Position numbers and translations under genes: made by a program. Of a stretch of 64,000 nucleotides of DNA, positions 51,752-61,100 are shown piece by piece; the stretch's first letter is position 1; every line of letters starts with the position of its first letter. This DNA is from Lunatibacter salilacus. GTDB taxonomy: Bacteria > Bacteroidota > Bacteroidia > Cytophagales > Cyclobacteriaceae. The notes beneath the pieces are model-generated. The model saw nothing but the letters and a program-made list of their open reading frames with translations. It had not been told where the DNA came from and did not search any database. Location: contig NZ_VOLC01000003.1 of the NCBI RefSeq assembly GCF_009797935.1, positions 124,001 through 188,000 on the forward strand. The letters run 5' to 3'.

Positions 51752-52231
51752 TTTTGGGTAATCAAAAAACCAGAATAGCGCATTTTCGGCACCGATATCT
51801 TCCCACTTTTCTACTTCAAAAATAATCCCATATTGTCCGCAGGTCGGTAGGTTTTCAATGGGTTGGCCCAATGCTTCGATTAATTCGTTGAATCCTGGGT
51901 TGTGTCCAAAAATAAATAAGGTGTCCACATCGGGGAGACTGTGCCTAATTTGATTAAGAATTGATCTTGATCCGGCGTGGTAAAGCTGATCGGTGATTAC
52001 AATATTTTCATTTCCAACCCCCAGCTCATCCTTCGTGATTTGCGCAGTTTGTAACGCCCTACGTGCGTTTGAGGTAAGGATGGCGTCTGGATAAATTCCC
52101 CTTTTTTTTAAACGTTTTGCCATCTCTGGGGCATCTCTGAGCCCTCGCGGAGCCAAGGGTCTATGGTGGTCGCTCAGGAAGGGATCGTCCCAAGCTGATT
52201 TTGCGTGGCGGCAAATGACGAGTCGTTTCAT
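51728..52231 (-). CDS. SixA-like histidine phosphatase
   Basis: A 167-residue phosphatase of the histidine phosphatase superfamily. The catalytic RHG-type motif reads CRHAKSAWDD at the N-terminus; the second His is in FIFGHNPGFNEL. The Lys in RHAKS marks the SixA branch, which removes phosphate from phosphohistidine proteins such as phosphorelay or phosphotransferase components. No histidine kinase is adjacent, so the target is unknown. Its 3' end overlaps the SDR gene; its start is 124 bases from the start of the divergent quinoprotein gene. Confidence 0.9.
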   Translation of the reverse strand: MKRLVICRHAKSAWDDPFLSDHHRPLAPRGLRDAPEMAKRLKKRGIYPDAILTSNARRALQTAQITKDELGVGNENIVITDQLYHAGSRSILNQIRHSLPDVDTLFIFGHNPGFNELIEALGQPIENLPTCGQYGIIFEVEKWEDIGAENALFWFFDYPKSEFPDIQ

Positions 52232-52355
52232 GGTATGTTCTGAATTTTGTTCCCCTATTTCACTCGGAAATCCCTTGATTGGTTGCCACCAAGTAAGAAG
52301 GTTAGCAATCCTTTCCCGGATTTTTTTATATTTGTTTCAAATAAATATACCGTTT

Positions 52356-54494
52356 ATGTTTCAAAATCCCACCGCCTTGCTGATTTGGTTTGTTTTTTTT
52401 CTAGCTACTAGCTGTGCCCAAAGAGAGTCATCTCCCATAGGCGCCTCCGAAGACTGGAAGGTAAGCTTAGGAGACAAATTCAGTTCCCAATATTCCCACC
52501 TAGAGCAGATCACTCCCGAAAACGTAGCCGATTTGGAAGTAGCGTGGACGTTCCGGTCCGGGGATCTAACGGAAGGAAAAAACACACAAATCCAATGTAA
52601 CCCCATTGTAATTGACGGCATCCTGTATGGCAGCACACCCACCATGATGGTGGTCGCTTTGCATGCAACTACCGGCGAACTCATTTGGAAATTTGACCCG
52701 AAGACAGATTTCAACGTACCCATTACCGTAAATAGAGGTGTCACGTTCTGGCAGGAGGGGGATGATGCCCGGCTGTTTTTTTCGGCAGGTTACAATCTGT
52801 TTGCATTAGACCCCAAAACGGGGGAATTGGTTCCCGATTTTGGAGATCAGGGAAAAGTATCCCTCAAGGAAGGCTTGGGAGACTGGGCGCAAAACCTATA
52901 TGTCATTTCAACTTCTCCGGGTATAATATATCAGGATAAAATAATCGTTGGTACCCGGGTATCGGAAAACAACGATGCGGCACCGGGTTTTATCCGGGCA
53001 TTTAACGTAAAATCCGGGGCTGTAGACTGGGTGTTTCACACCATTCCCCAACCCGGGGAATATGGGTATGATACATGGCCGTCAGATGCCTATGCCCGGG
53101 CGGGTGGAGCAAACAGTTGGGCCGGCATGAGCTTGGATGAAGAGCGGGGTCTGGTCTTCCTTCCCACAGGATCTGCCTCCTTTGACTTTTGGGGTGGCAA
53201 CCGTCACGGTGACAACTTTTTTGCAAATTCAGTCATCGCACTGAACGCGGATACGGGGGAGCGGGTTTGGCACTTTCAGACGGTAAGACACGACATGTGG
53301 GATCGGGATATCCCCGCCCCACCCAATTTGGTTACGGTCAATCACGGGGGAAAGCAAATCGATGCGGTGGCGCAGGTTACCAAATCAGGCCTGGTATTCC
53401 TGTTTGACAGGGATACAGGGGAACCACTTTTTCCCATCGATGAATTGGAAATTCCCGCTTCTGATTTGATGGGTGAATTGGCAGCCAAATCGCAGCCTAT
53501 TCCCCGATTTCCACCTCCTTTTGCCAGACAGGTTTTCACTGATGCGGAAGTTACCAATATTTCGGAGGAGGCTGAGGCCTATGTTAAAGACAAATTGCAA
53601 GGGCTGAAATACGGGCATATGTTTACCCCCCCAAGTACCGAGGGGACAGTGATCTTTCCGGGATTTGACGGAGGAGCGGAATGGGGAGGATCAGCATTCG
53701 ATCCAACCACAGGCTGGCTGTATGTCAATGCCAATGAAATGCCTTGGATATTGACCATGGTACCCACCTACAACTTGGAAAATATGTCAGTCGGAAAGTC
53801 ATCCTATATTTCCAACTGCAGCATGTGTCATGGGCCGGATTTGGCCGGTGACCCAACGGGAACTTACCCTGCTTTGACCGGAGTCGCCGATAAACTTTCC
53901 GAAACTGAAATATCCGACATATTGGAAAAAGGCAAAGGTAGAATGCCCGGGTTTCAGCATTTGAAGGCTGAAGAACGAAAGGCAATTATATCGTTTATTT
54001 CCCAAAAGGAAGAAGTAGAAGGAGACCTACACGAGATAGGAATGGCATCCAATAAAGCCACGGTACCCTATACCCATACCGGCTATCACCGTTTTTTCGA
54101 TCAGGAGGGCTATCCTGCAGTAAAACCACCTTGGGGAACACTTAACGCCATTGATTTGAATTCCGGGGAAATTGTTTGGAAGGTTCCCTTGGGGGAATTC
54201 GAGGAACTTACTGCCCGGGGAATCCCCCAGACTGGAACCGAAAACTATGGAGGGCCCGTCGTAACAGCCGGCGGATTGGTTTTTATCGGTGGATCCAAGG
54301 ACGAGTATTTTAGAGTTTTCGATAAAGAAACGGGAGAGGAATTGTGGAAATACAAACTTCCAGCGGGTGGTTACGCAACCCCAGCGGTGTATGCCGTGGA
54401 TGGGAAGCAGTATGTGGTGATAGCCGCAGGCGGCGGAAAAATGGGCACAGCTCCAGGGGATTATTATATTGCGTTTGCTTTAAAAGATAAGTAG
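52356..54494 (+). CDS. PQQ-type quinoprotein dehydrogenase with inserted cytochrome c domain, lipoprotein
   Basis: A 712-residue exported dehydrogenase. ATG 52356 (MFQNPTAL) gives a lipoprotein signal with lipobox LATSC; the longer frame to 52215 would lie inside the divergent gene. The beta-propeller carries PQQ-type tryptophan-docking repeats (TGERVWHFQTVRHDMWDRDI, then NSGEIVWKVPLG). A heme c motif, CSMCH at 488-492, with a distal Met in GRMPGF, lies between propeller blades, since propeller sequence continues after it (VFIGGSKDEYFRVFDKETGEELWKYKLPAGG). Electrons would pass from the PQQ site to heme c. The sugar or alcohol substrate is unknown. PQQ synthesis genes are not in the window. 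Confidence 0.88.
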   Translation: MFQNPTALLIWFVFFLATSCAQRESSPIGASEDWKVSLGDKFSSQYSHLEQITPENVADLEVAWTFRSGDLTEGKNTQIQCNPIVIDGILYGSTPTMMVVALHATTGELIWKFDPKTDFNVPITVNRGVTFWQEGDDARLFFSAGYNLFALDPKTGELVPDFGDQGKVSLKEGLGDWAQNLYVISTSPGIIYQDKIIVGTRVSENNDAAPGFIRAFNVKSGAVDWVFHTIPQPGEYGYDTWPSDAYARAGGANSWAGMSLDEERGLVFLPTGSASFDFWGGNRHGDNFFANSVIALNADTGERVWHFQTVRHDMWDRDIPAPPNLVTVNHGGKQIDAVAQVTKSGLVFLFDRDTGEPLFPIDELEIPASDLMGELAAKSQPIPRFPPPFARQVFTDAEVTNISEEAEAYVKDKLQGLKYGHMFTPPSTEGTVIFPGFDGGAEWGGSAFDPTTGWLYVNANEMPWILTMVPTYNLENMSVGKSSYISNCSMCHGPDLAGDPTGTYPALTGVADKLSETEISDILEKGKGRMPGFQHLKAEERKAIISFISQKEEVEGDLHEIGMASNKATVPYTHTGYHRFFDQEGYPAVKPPWGTLNAIDLNSGEIVWKVPLGEFEELTARGIPQTGTENYGGPVVTAGGLVFIGGSKDEYFRVFDKETGEELWKYKLPAGGYATPAVYAVDGKQYVVIAAGGGKMGTAPGDYYIAFALKDK

Positions 54495-54505
54495 GATTGG
54501 CATGC

Positions 54506-54577
54506 GAAAACCGGCCAGGTTTTGTAGATAATCAGCTAGCTACGCAAATTGAACGGGTGAGACCTGGTAGGCTTTTC
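54506..54577. repeat. AAACCTGG stem-loop element, full copy 4
   Basis: Imperfect arms GAAAACCGGCCAGGTTTTG (54506-54524) and GAGACCTGGTAGGCTTTTC (54559-54577) enclose a 34-base loop that aligns with the loop of the copy at 12414-12480 and ends with the same GGG before the right arm. It lies 12 bases after the quinoprotein stop. Confidence 0.7.
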
Positions 54578-54618
54578 CTGTACTTATTCAGGCAAAATAA
54601 ATTTGATTGTAACAAAAA

Positions 54619-55965
54619 GTGAAAATTGAGGATAGATTAGTTGAACCTATATCAATTGCCCCGCTGGCCATTTTTAGAGTAGGTTTTGGTTTGCTTTTGT
54701 TTTTGGAGGGGGTAGGAGCCGTTGCTACCGGCTGGGTAAGAAATGCGTTTGTGGAACCTAAATTCACATTTTCCTTTATTCCATTTTCGCCTTGGTTGCA
54801 GCCCCTGCCGGGTGAAGGGATGGTATATTACTATGTGTTTATGGGCTCGCTAGGCTTTTTGGTTATGCTGGGTTTGTTTTACCGCCCAGCCATTCTGGGG
54901 TATTTTATCCTTTGGACGCTAGCCTATTGGATGCAGAAAACTAATTATAACAACCATTATTATTTGCTGGTTCTCCTTACCGGCATTGCCGTTTTTTTGC
55001 CCGCCAACAGGAGTTTTTCTTTGGATGTGGTACGGGGGGCGGTGAAAAAGCAAGATCTAGTACCGCAGTGGACTTCATGGGTTTTCGTAGGATTGCTTTG
55101 GATTGTATATACTTATGCCGCCATTGCCAAGATTCAGCCCGACTGGCTGCAGGCTATACCCATCAAGATTTGGTTTGCTAGTAAGGGGGATACATTTCTT
55201 GTAGGCCCTTTGCTGGTGACCGATTGGTTTCCCTATATAGTAGCGTATGGTGGAGTTTTGTTTGACGGTCTGATCATTCCGGCGATTTGGTGGTCCAAAA
55301 CCAGAAAATTCGCCTTGGTAGTGGCTTTGTTTTTTCATTTATTCAACAGCTTGGTGTTTCAGATCGGGATTTTCCCCTATCTGATGCTTTTTATGTCCGT
55401 CTTTTTCTTTGACCCTAAGCAGGTCAGGCAGTTTTTTTTTCCCAAGGACAAACAGTTACCCTCCCAAACACCTGCGGAATATTATTCTCAACAGAAGCCG
55501 TATAAATTTTGGATTGTACCTGTGTTGGCCGTTTTTTTCACTTGCATGGTTTTGTTGCCCATCAGGCACCATCTGTACCTGGGGAATGTAAATTGGACAG
55601 AAGAAGGGCACCGTATGTCATGGCGGATGATGCTCCGGTCCAAATCCGGGAAGGCTAGCTTCAAGGCATTGTTGCCCAACGGAGAGGAAGTCACCCACTT
55701 GCCGCAAATGGACCTGACTCCCAAACAGGTAGCCGCGATGAGTACCCGTCCGGATATGGTATGGCAATATGCCCAATACCTTAAAAAGCAGTATCTGGAC
55801 GAGGGACATCCTGAGGTAGCTATTTATGCGGATGTCTGGGCCAGTCTTAACGGGCGACCCTTTCAGCGCTTGATTGATTCGGAGGTTGACCTTGCGGGGG
55901 AAAGGTGGAAATACTTCGAACGTCATGATTGGATATTACCATTTCAGGAAGTACCGACGCCTTAA
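54619..55965 (+). CDS. HTTM-domain membrane protein (vitamin K carboxylase-like)
   Basis: A 448-residue membrane protein with a GTG start at 54619 (VKIEDRLVEPIS). About eight hydrophobic helices cover residues 13-300, matching the HTTM domain (FRVGFGLLLFLEGVGA; YWMQKTNYNNHYYLLVLLTG). A soluble C-terminal part (about 330-448) follows, as in bacterial homologs of vitamin K-dependent gamma-glutamyl carboxylase. Most bacterial HTTM proteins have no known function. It follows the quinoprotein gene with 124 bases that include a repeat element, so co-transcription is uncertain. A 193 bp inverted-repeat element begins at its stop codon. Confidence 0.85.
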   Translation: MKIEDRLVEPISIAPLAIFRVGFGLLLFLEGVGAVATGWVRNAFVEPKFTFSFIPFSPWLQPLPGEGMVYYYVFMGSLGFLVMLGLFYRPAILGYFILWTLAYWMQKTNYNNHYYLLVLLTGIAVFLPANRSFSLDVVRGAVKKQDLVPQWTSWVFVGLLWIVYTYAAIAKIQPDWLQAIPIKIWFASKGDTFLVGPLLVTDWFPYIVAYGGVLFDGLIIPAIWWSKTRKFALVVALFFHLFNSLVFQIGIFPYLMLFMSVFFFDPKQVRQFFFPKDKQLPSQTPAEYYSQQKPYKFWIVPVLAVFFTCMVLLPIRHHLYLGNVNWTEEGHRMSWRMMLRSKSGKASFKALLPNGEEVTHLPQMDLTPKQVAAMSTRPDMVWQYAQYLKKQYLDEGHPEVAIYADVWASLNGRPFQRLIDSEVDLAGERWKYFERHDWILPFQEVPTP

Positions 55966-56157
55966 ACCCGGAATGTGCATTAGAATTTCTGCTGCGGACC
56001 TAAAACGATTAAAAATCAGCCGCTTCGCTACACTTTTCGAGTTCACCGTAGGGCTGGCTACGCCTAACTCTCCAAATTGACTGATTTTCTTGCGTTTTAA
56101 GCCCTTCCCGACTTGGTCGGGACAGGCTGCAACGAACCCGAATACATAATCCGGGTT
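55965..56157. repeat. Nested inverted-repeat (MITE-like) element
   Basis: Outer arms AACCCGGAATGTGCAT (55965-55980) and ATACATAATCCGGGTT (56142-56157) pair imperfectly. Inner arms AAAACGATTAAAAATCAG (56002-56019) and CTGATTTTCTTGCGTTTT (56081-56098) also pair. The centre is GC-richer. The right half is about 22 bases longer than the left because of a TCCCGA palindrome (56106-56128). No ORF. No target-site duplication is apparent. Confidence 0.65.
56106..56128. repeat. Mini-palindrome inserted in the inverted-repeat element
   Basis: TCCCGA-CTTGG-TCGGGA with tail CAGGCT, 23 bases. It has the same architecture as the insertions at 24817-24840 and 24930-24950, and accounts for the length difference between the two halves of the host element. 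Confidence 0.65.
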
Positions 56158-56251
56158 GAAAGCACGGTTTTTTTGTGAAGTATTATCTTACAATTTCACA
56201 ACCCTGATTTTTTCTTTAGCTTTACGCATCTTAATCTACAAAACCTAGCCG

Positions 56252-57895
56252 ATGAAAAATATTAACCCCACCACCACCCAAGCCTGGAAAAACCTTTCCG
56301 AATTAGCCAACCAACCCCTTCAGATCAGAGAACTTTTTAAGGAAGACAACCGATTTGAAAAGTTCCATGTCCGGTTCAAGGATATATTGTTGGACTTTTC
56401 AAAAAATCGGGTGAATGATGAGATTTGGGAAAACCTGCTGCTTCTTGCAAGCGAAACGGATCTTCAGGCAGCGGTAGAATCCATGTTTGGGGGGGAACCT
56501 ATCAATGGCACGGAAAATCGGGCAGTATTGCATACTGCCTTGAGAAACCAAAGTGAGGAAGCTTTCTTCGTTGATGGCAAAAATGTCATGGGGGATGTCA
56601 ACGAGGTGTTGGATAAAATGAAGATTTTTGCTGATAAGGTTTCCAAGGGAATTTGGAAAGGGTATACCGGAAAAACCATCAAGTCGCTGGTAAATATTGG
56701 TATTGGGGGCAGTGATCTTGGCCCAGTGATGGTTACAGAGGCGTTAAAACCCTACCAAAACCCCAATTTGGACGTTTATTTCGTATCCAATGTGGATGGC
56801 ACACATATTACGGAGGTGTTGAAAAAGGTAAATCCGGAGACAACGATGTTTTTTATTGCTTCCAAGACATTTACCACGCAGGAGACCATGACTAACGCCC
56901 ATACGGCCAGAGACTGGTTTTTGGAAAATGCCCACAATGAAGAGGAAGTGGCCAAGCATTTTGTTGCCTTGTCGACAAATGCTAATGCCGTAATGGAATT
57001 TGGTATCGATGTGGACAATATGTTTGGATTTTGGGACTGGGTGGGAGGCCGATATTCCCTATGGTCTGCCATAGGCCTCACTATCGCCTGTGCGATAGGT
57101 TTTGACAATTTCCGCAAACTTCTCGAGGGAGCCCATGACATGGACAAGCATTTCAGGGAAACTCCGGCTGAACAGAACTTGCCTGTTATTTTGGCGTTGA
57201 TTGGCATATGGAACACCAATTTTCTAGGTGCTGCCTCCGAAACGATTCTTCCCTATGATCAATATATGCACCGCTTTCCCGCTTATTTCCAACAGGGGAA
57301 TATGGAGAGCAATGGCAAGTGCATAGACCGGGAGGGAAACCGGGTTGATTATGCTACGGGTCCGGTAATATGGGGAGAGCCCGGCACCAATGGGCAACAT
57401 GCTTTTTACCAATTGATCCATCAGGGTACGCAGCTTGTTCCCTGCGATTTCATTGCCCCGGCCATCTCGCACAATCCCATTGGGGACCACCATCTCAAGT
57501 TGATGTCTAACTTTTTTGCCCAGACTGAGGCACTGATGAATGGGAAATCATTGGAAGAAGTAAAGGTGGAAATGGAAAAGGAAGGCAAATCCCCAGAGGT
57601 GATTGAAAAGATTGCACCGCACCGGGTATTTGAGGGAAATCGGCCTACTAATTCTATCTTGGTAAAACAAATAACTCCGTACACCCTCGGAGCACTTATT
57701 GCCATGTATGAGCATAAGATTTTCGTGCAGGGGGTGATATGGAATATTTATAGTTTTGACCAGTGGGGAGTGGAACTGGGGAAGGTGTTGGCTAAGTCAA
57801 TTCTACCAGAGTTGTCGGGCGAGGAGGAGGTCGACAGTCACGACGGATCTACTAATTCGTTGATTAATGCGTTTAAAATGCTTCGAAGGGGATGA
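56252..57895 (+). CDS. pgi: Glucose-6-phosphate isomerase
   Basis: Interconverts glucose 6-phosphate and fructose 6-phosphate in glycolysis. It is 547 residues, full length, with both PGI signatures: [11 protein letters not shown] near 149 and a C-terminal [14 protein letters not shown] (about 500-513). The catalytic Glu is in [12 protein letters not shown]-type context and the conserved ENRPTNS-like stretch appears as GNRPTNS. It stands alone, preceded by the inverted-repeat element and followed by 220 bases with no recognised feature. TAGCTTTA about 35 bases before the start is a one-mismatch -7 box. Confidence 0.98.
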   Translation: MKNINPTTTQAWKNLSELANQPLQIRELFKEDNRFEKFHVRFKDILLDFSKNRVNDEIWENLLLLASETDLQAAVESMFGGEPINGTENRAVLHTALRNQSEEAFFVDGKNVMGDVNEVLDKMKIFADKVSKGIWKGYTGKTIKSLVNIGIGGSDLGPVMVTEALKPYQNPNLDVYFVSNVDGTHITEVLKKVNPETTMFFIASKTFTTQETMTNAHTARDWFLENAHNEEEVAKHFVALSTNANAVMEFGIDVDNMFGFWDWVGGRYSLWSAIGLTIACAIGFDNFRKLLEGAHDMDKHFRETPAEQNLPVILALIGIWNTNFLGAASETILPYDQYMHRFPAYFQQGNMESNGKCIDREGNRVDYATGPVIWGEPGTNGQHAFYQLIHQGTQLVPCDFIAPAISHNPIGDHHLKLMSNFFAQTEALMNGKSLEEVKVEMEKEGKSPEVIEKIAPHRVFEGNRPTNSILVKQITPYTLGALIAMYEHKIFVQGVIWNIYSFDQWGVELGKVLAKSILPELSGEEEVDSHDGSTNSLINAFKMLRRG

Positions 57896-58117
57896 TTTAT
57901 GATTTCAGATTCAAAATATCACACTGTAATAGGTTGGTTGTTATTAGGTTAATTGTTAATTATGGCTTGTGGGTGATGAATTATAGGTCCGAGCCGAAGA
58001 TGCGGGACCAAACGATGGTAATAGGTGGGGCAATTTGAAATCTGCGTAACCGATATCAAAAAAACCGTTGGTTTTTTCCGGTAAATGCGCTTTTTTTACA
58101 TCACTAAGAATAAATCT

Positions 58118-60763
58118 ATGAAATTAAAATTACTATATACAAGCTTGGCATTGCTGGCTTTTTCCTGTGGGCCAAAAGAAGAGGTGATAATTTGTGAACC
58201 GGCAACTGTAGCCTTGGAACCATTGGATTCCATGGCACAAGCATTGGAATGGCCTGATGATTTATTGATTACTCCATTTACAGGCCCTGATATTACCCCC
58301 AGCCCAGCCAGCCTGGCAGTATCTCCGCATGGGGATGTATATGTAGGCGTGGATATGATGGGTTCTTTGGGAAAGAAGCCTGGGCTCGGAAAGATTGTAA
58401 AATTGGTAGACTGTAATCAAGATGGAATTGTTGACAGTTACACCACCTTTGCGGAGGTAGATAATCCCCGTGGCATCATTGCGTTAGGCGATCGTGTATT
58501 TGTATTGCATACGGTTTTTGGTGAGGACAGCATCGCTTCGGGGATGAATTTGGTCTATTTTGAAGATTTAGATGCCGATGGTGTCGCTGATGGTCCCTCA
58601 AAGCCCTTGATCGAACATATAAGCTCGCCGAAGTTTTTACAAGGTAGGGGAACGGACCACGCCACCAATGGTATCCGGTTGGGTATTGACGGCTGGATTT
58701 ATATTGCGGTCGGAGATTTTGGTTTTCATGGAGCCATAGATCGGGATGGGACAACCCTCACCATGCTTGGAGGGGGAATACTGAGGGTTCGACCTGATGG
58801 TACGGAGATGGAAGTCTTCACCCATGGGCTACGAAATATTTACGATGTAGCCATTGATCCTTACATGAACATTTTCACCCGTGACAATACCAATGATGGA
58901 GGCGGCTGGAATATCCGTTTTAGCCATCAAATCCAATCTGGGGAATATGGCTACCCGGTATTGTTTAAGCATTTTACTGAAGAAATTATTCCCGGGTTAG
59001 TAGATGTGGGTGGAGGTTCCGGAACGGGTGCTCTTTTTATGGATGACCACCGTTGGCCGGAAAAGTATAACCAAGTTCCGATGATGGCAGATTGGGGCAG
59101 AAACCAGCTGTATATACACCGGGTCAAGACTGACGGACCCAGTTATACCCAAGAAGAAAACCCGTTTATAAAACTCCCCCAGATCACTGATCTGGATGTG
59201 GATGCATCCGGAAGAATGTATATGGCAGCCTGGGATGGTGCTGGCTACTCCGGAAATCCATCAAAGGGGTATGTGGTAAGGGCGGTACCTAAGGATTGGG
59301 AATATGAGGCTTTTCCAAATCTCAAAAGGGCATCGTTAAAGGATCTAACCCAACTTATGGCGTCGGGAAGCGCAACCGCAAGGCTGTATGCCCAGCAAGA
59401 ACTAATTACTCGGCCAGCTAAAAAGGCTTCTGATGCTGCTTGGAAAATGATCACAGACGCTAAGCAGCCGTTATATGCCAGAGTGGCTGCATTATATGCT
59501 TTCACGCAGATTAACGAAGTTAAGGCAGTTGAAAAATTTCAGGAACTTTACAAAGATGCTGATTTAAGGGAGCACGTAATACGGGCCATGACGGATCGGA
59601 GAGAACTCGCCACCGCCGTTCCTGCCGATTTACTGATTGAATGCCTAAACAGTTCCTCTCCACGAATAAAATCTGCAGCGATCATCGCAATGGGTAGATC
59701 GGATAACGCAGAACTTGCCACAGAGTTAATAAAAGTTAACGTTCCTGAATCATTTAGGGCGCCTGTATGGCAGGAAGAGGGACCTCACGCTACACCAAAT
59801 GCCGAAATTGTTCTTCCTCACTTAGCCGTTCGGGCATTGGTTAATCTCAATGCTAATGAAGTTTGTCTGTCTGAAGTAGGGGGAAACAACAGTACATTAG
59901 CGCTTTGGGCACTCCGGTATATGCACTCACCGGAAGTGGTTACCGGGTTAATTTCACATTATAGAAGTAGTGAAAGTGAAAAGTTGAAATCAGAAATACT
60001 GTTCACTTTATCAAGGCTTTACACCCAGGAAGCACCTTATGACGGATCATGGTGGTGGGGAACACGTCCTGATACACATGGGCCGTATTATAAATCAATT
60101 TTGTGGAGGGGATCCCAACCCATCAGAGAACTCTTCCAGGAAAAATGGTCTATGGGTAACAGTGACGAAAGGGCCACTATAGCCATGCTCAATGAAAAGA
60201 ACAGAATGGGGATTACAGAATTTGGGGGTGAATTTACTGTTGCGGAAATGTTGGAAGAGCCTGACGTGGATTTGGAAAAAATCAAAAACCAAAAAGGTCA
60301 GATTGGGGATTCATCGATCGAGGATATTTTGCTTGCCATGCAGGAAATTGAAGGCAATCCCGCATTGGGAAAAAGTATTTTTGAACAACAAGGCTGTAGA
60401 GCCTGCCACAGTATTGAGCCAGGCGAAGCCATGAAAGGCCCCTATATGGGACAAATTGGAAGTATCATGACACGGGAGCAAATAGCCGAGTCGATCATCA
60501 AGCCTGATGCCTCAATTTCCCAAGGTTTTTCCACTGTGATGGTGGAAACGAATAGCAAGAAAACCTACGTTGGGTTCATCACGGAAGAAAGTGCTGAAAA
60601 AATTGTGATCCGAAATATAGTAGGCCAGGCGTTTACCCTACCTGCATCCGACATTGCAAGCAGAAGGGAAATGGAAAATTCCATGATGCCGGAAGGCTTG
60701 GCCAATTCGCTGTCTTATGAGGAATTTGCCTCTTTGATTACCTTTTTATTCCAACAAAAATAG
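58118..60763 (+). CDS. DUF7133-type propeller/HEAT/cytochrome c lipoprotein
   Basis: An 881-residue lipoprotein: ATG 58118 (MKLKLLYTSL) is followed by lipobox LAFSC; an ATG at 58085 gives a poorer signal. Residues about 40-400 form a beta-propeller of the type called putative membrane-bound dehydrogenase (DUF7133), with NPRGIIALGDRVFV, DHATNGIRLGIDGWIY and FTRDNTNDGGGWN. Residues about 410-700 are helical HEAT-like repeats. The C-terminal heme domain has CRACH at 760-764 with a Met-containing SIMTREQI. Such fusions are common in Planctomycetes and some Bacteroidota and are linked to oxidation of sugars; the electron donor is unknown. It ends with a strong terminator. Confidence 0.82.
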   Translation: MKLKLLYTSLALLAFSCGPKEEVIICEPATVALEPLDSMAQALEWPDDLLITPFTGPDITPSPASLAVSPHGDVYVGVDMMGSLGKKPGLGKIVKLVDCNQDGIVDSYTTFAEVDNPRGIIALGDRVFVLHTVFGEDSIASGMNLVYFEDLDADGVADGPSKPLIEHISSPKFLQGRGTDHATNGIRLGIDGWIYIAVGDFGFHGAIDRDGTTLTMLGGGILRVRPDGTEMEVFTHGLRNIYDVAIDPYMNIFTRDNTNDGGGWNIRFSHQIQSGEYGYPVLFKHFTEEIIPGLVDVGGGSGTGALFMDDHRWPEKYNQVPMMADWGRNQLYIHRVKTDGPSYTQEENPFIKLPQITDLDVDASGRMYMAAWDGAGYSGNPSKGYVVRAVPKDWEYEAFPNLKRASLKDLTQLMASGSATARLYAQQELITRPAKKASDAAWKMITDAKQPLYARVAALYAFTQINEVKAVEKFQELYKDADLREHVIRAMTDRRELATAVPADLLIECLNSSSPRIKSAAIIAMGRSDNAELATELIKVNVPESFRAPVWQEEGPHATPNAEIVLPHLAVRALVNLNANEVCLSEVGGNNSTLALWALRYMHSPEVVTGLISHYRSSESEKLKSEILFTLSRLYTQEAPYDGSWWWGTRPDTHGPYYKSILWRGSQPIRELFQEKWSMGNSDERATIAMLNEKNRMGITEFGGEFTVAEMLEEPDVDLEKIKNQKGQIGDSSIEDILLAMQEIEGNPALGKSIFEQQGCRACHSIEPGEAMKGPYMGQIGSIMTREQIAESIIKPDASISQGFSTVMVETNSKKTYVGFITEESAEKIVIRNIVGQAFTLPASDIASRREMENSMMPEGLANSLSYEEFASLITFLFQQK

Positions 60764-60787
60764 TTAAAAAGCTAAGTATGAATTTTT

Positions 60788-60823
60788 CAAAACCGGACAC
60801 CTATTGTCCGGTTTTGTTTTTTT
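60788..60823 (+). terminator. Terminator after the cytochrome c lipoprotein gene
   Basis: CAAAACCGGACA (60788-60799) and its complement (60805-60816) form a perfect 12 bp stem with a 5-base loop, followed by TTTTTTT. Confidence 0.93.
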
Positions 60824-60905
60824 ATCTCTGATGGGTGCCTGATTGTTAAGGGTTTATGAATTGGTATGTTTTTGGTATACTCATTCTAATCTTAACAATA
60901 ACTAT

Positions 60906-61100
60906 ATGAGGCTTTTTATGAATATAGTCCTGTGGGCTATTTTATTTGTCCTTTGCTGGCCAGTAGCACTACTTCTATTACTTCTCTATCCGCTAATTTG
61001 GCTGATTTTACTGCCTTTCAGATTATTGGGATGGGGTGTTGCCCTTACTTTAAGCATGATTGCCGCAGTATTTCTCTTCCCATTTACCCTTCTAAAGTAG
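60906..61100 (+). CDS. Small hydrophobic membrane protein
   Basis: A 64-residue protein with two closely spaced membrane helices (residues about 6-32 and 38-60) and almost no soluble part. ATG 60906 (MRLFMNIVLWAI) is chosen; an upstream in-frame start at 60843 would add polar residues of no clear value. I recognise no family. Its 3' end overlaps that of the convergent symporter gene by 17 bases, and it follows a strong terminator, so it needs its own promoter. It is probably a real gene because the hydrophobic pattern is regular and there are no interrupting polar codons. Confidence 0.6.
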   Translation: MRLFMNIVLWAILFVLCWPVALLLLLLYPLIWLILLPFRLLGWGVALTLSMIAAVFLFPFTLLK

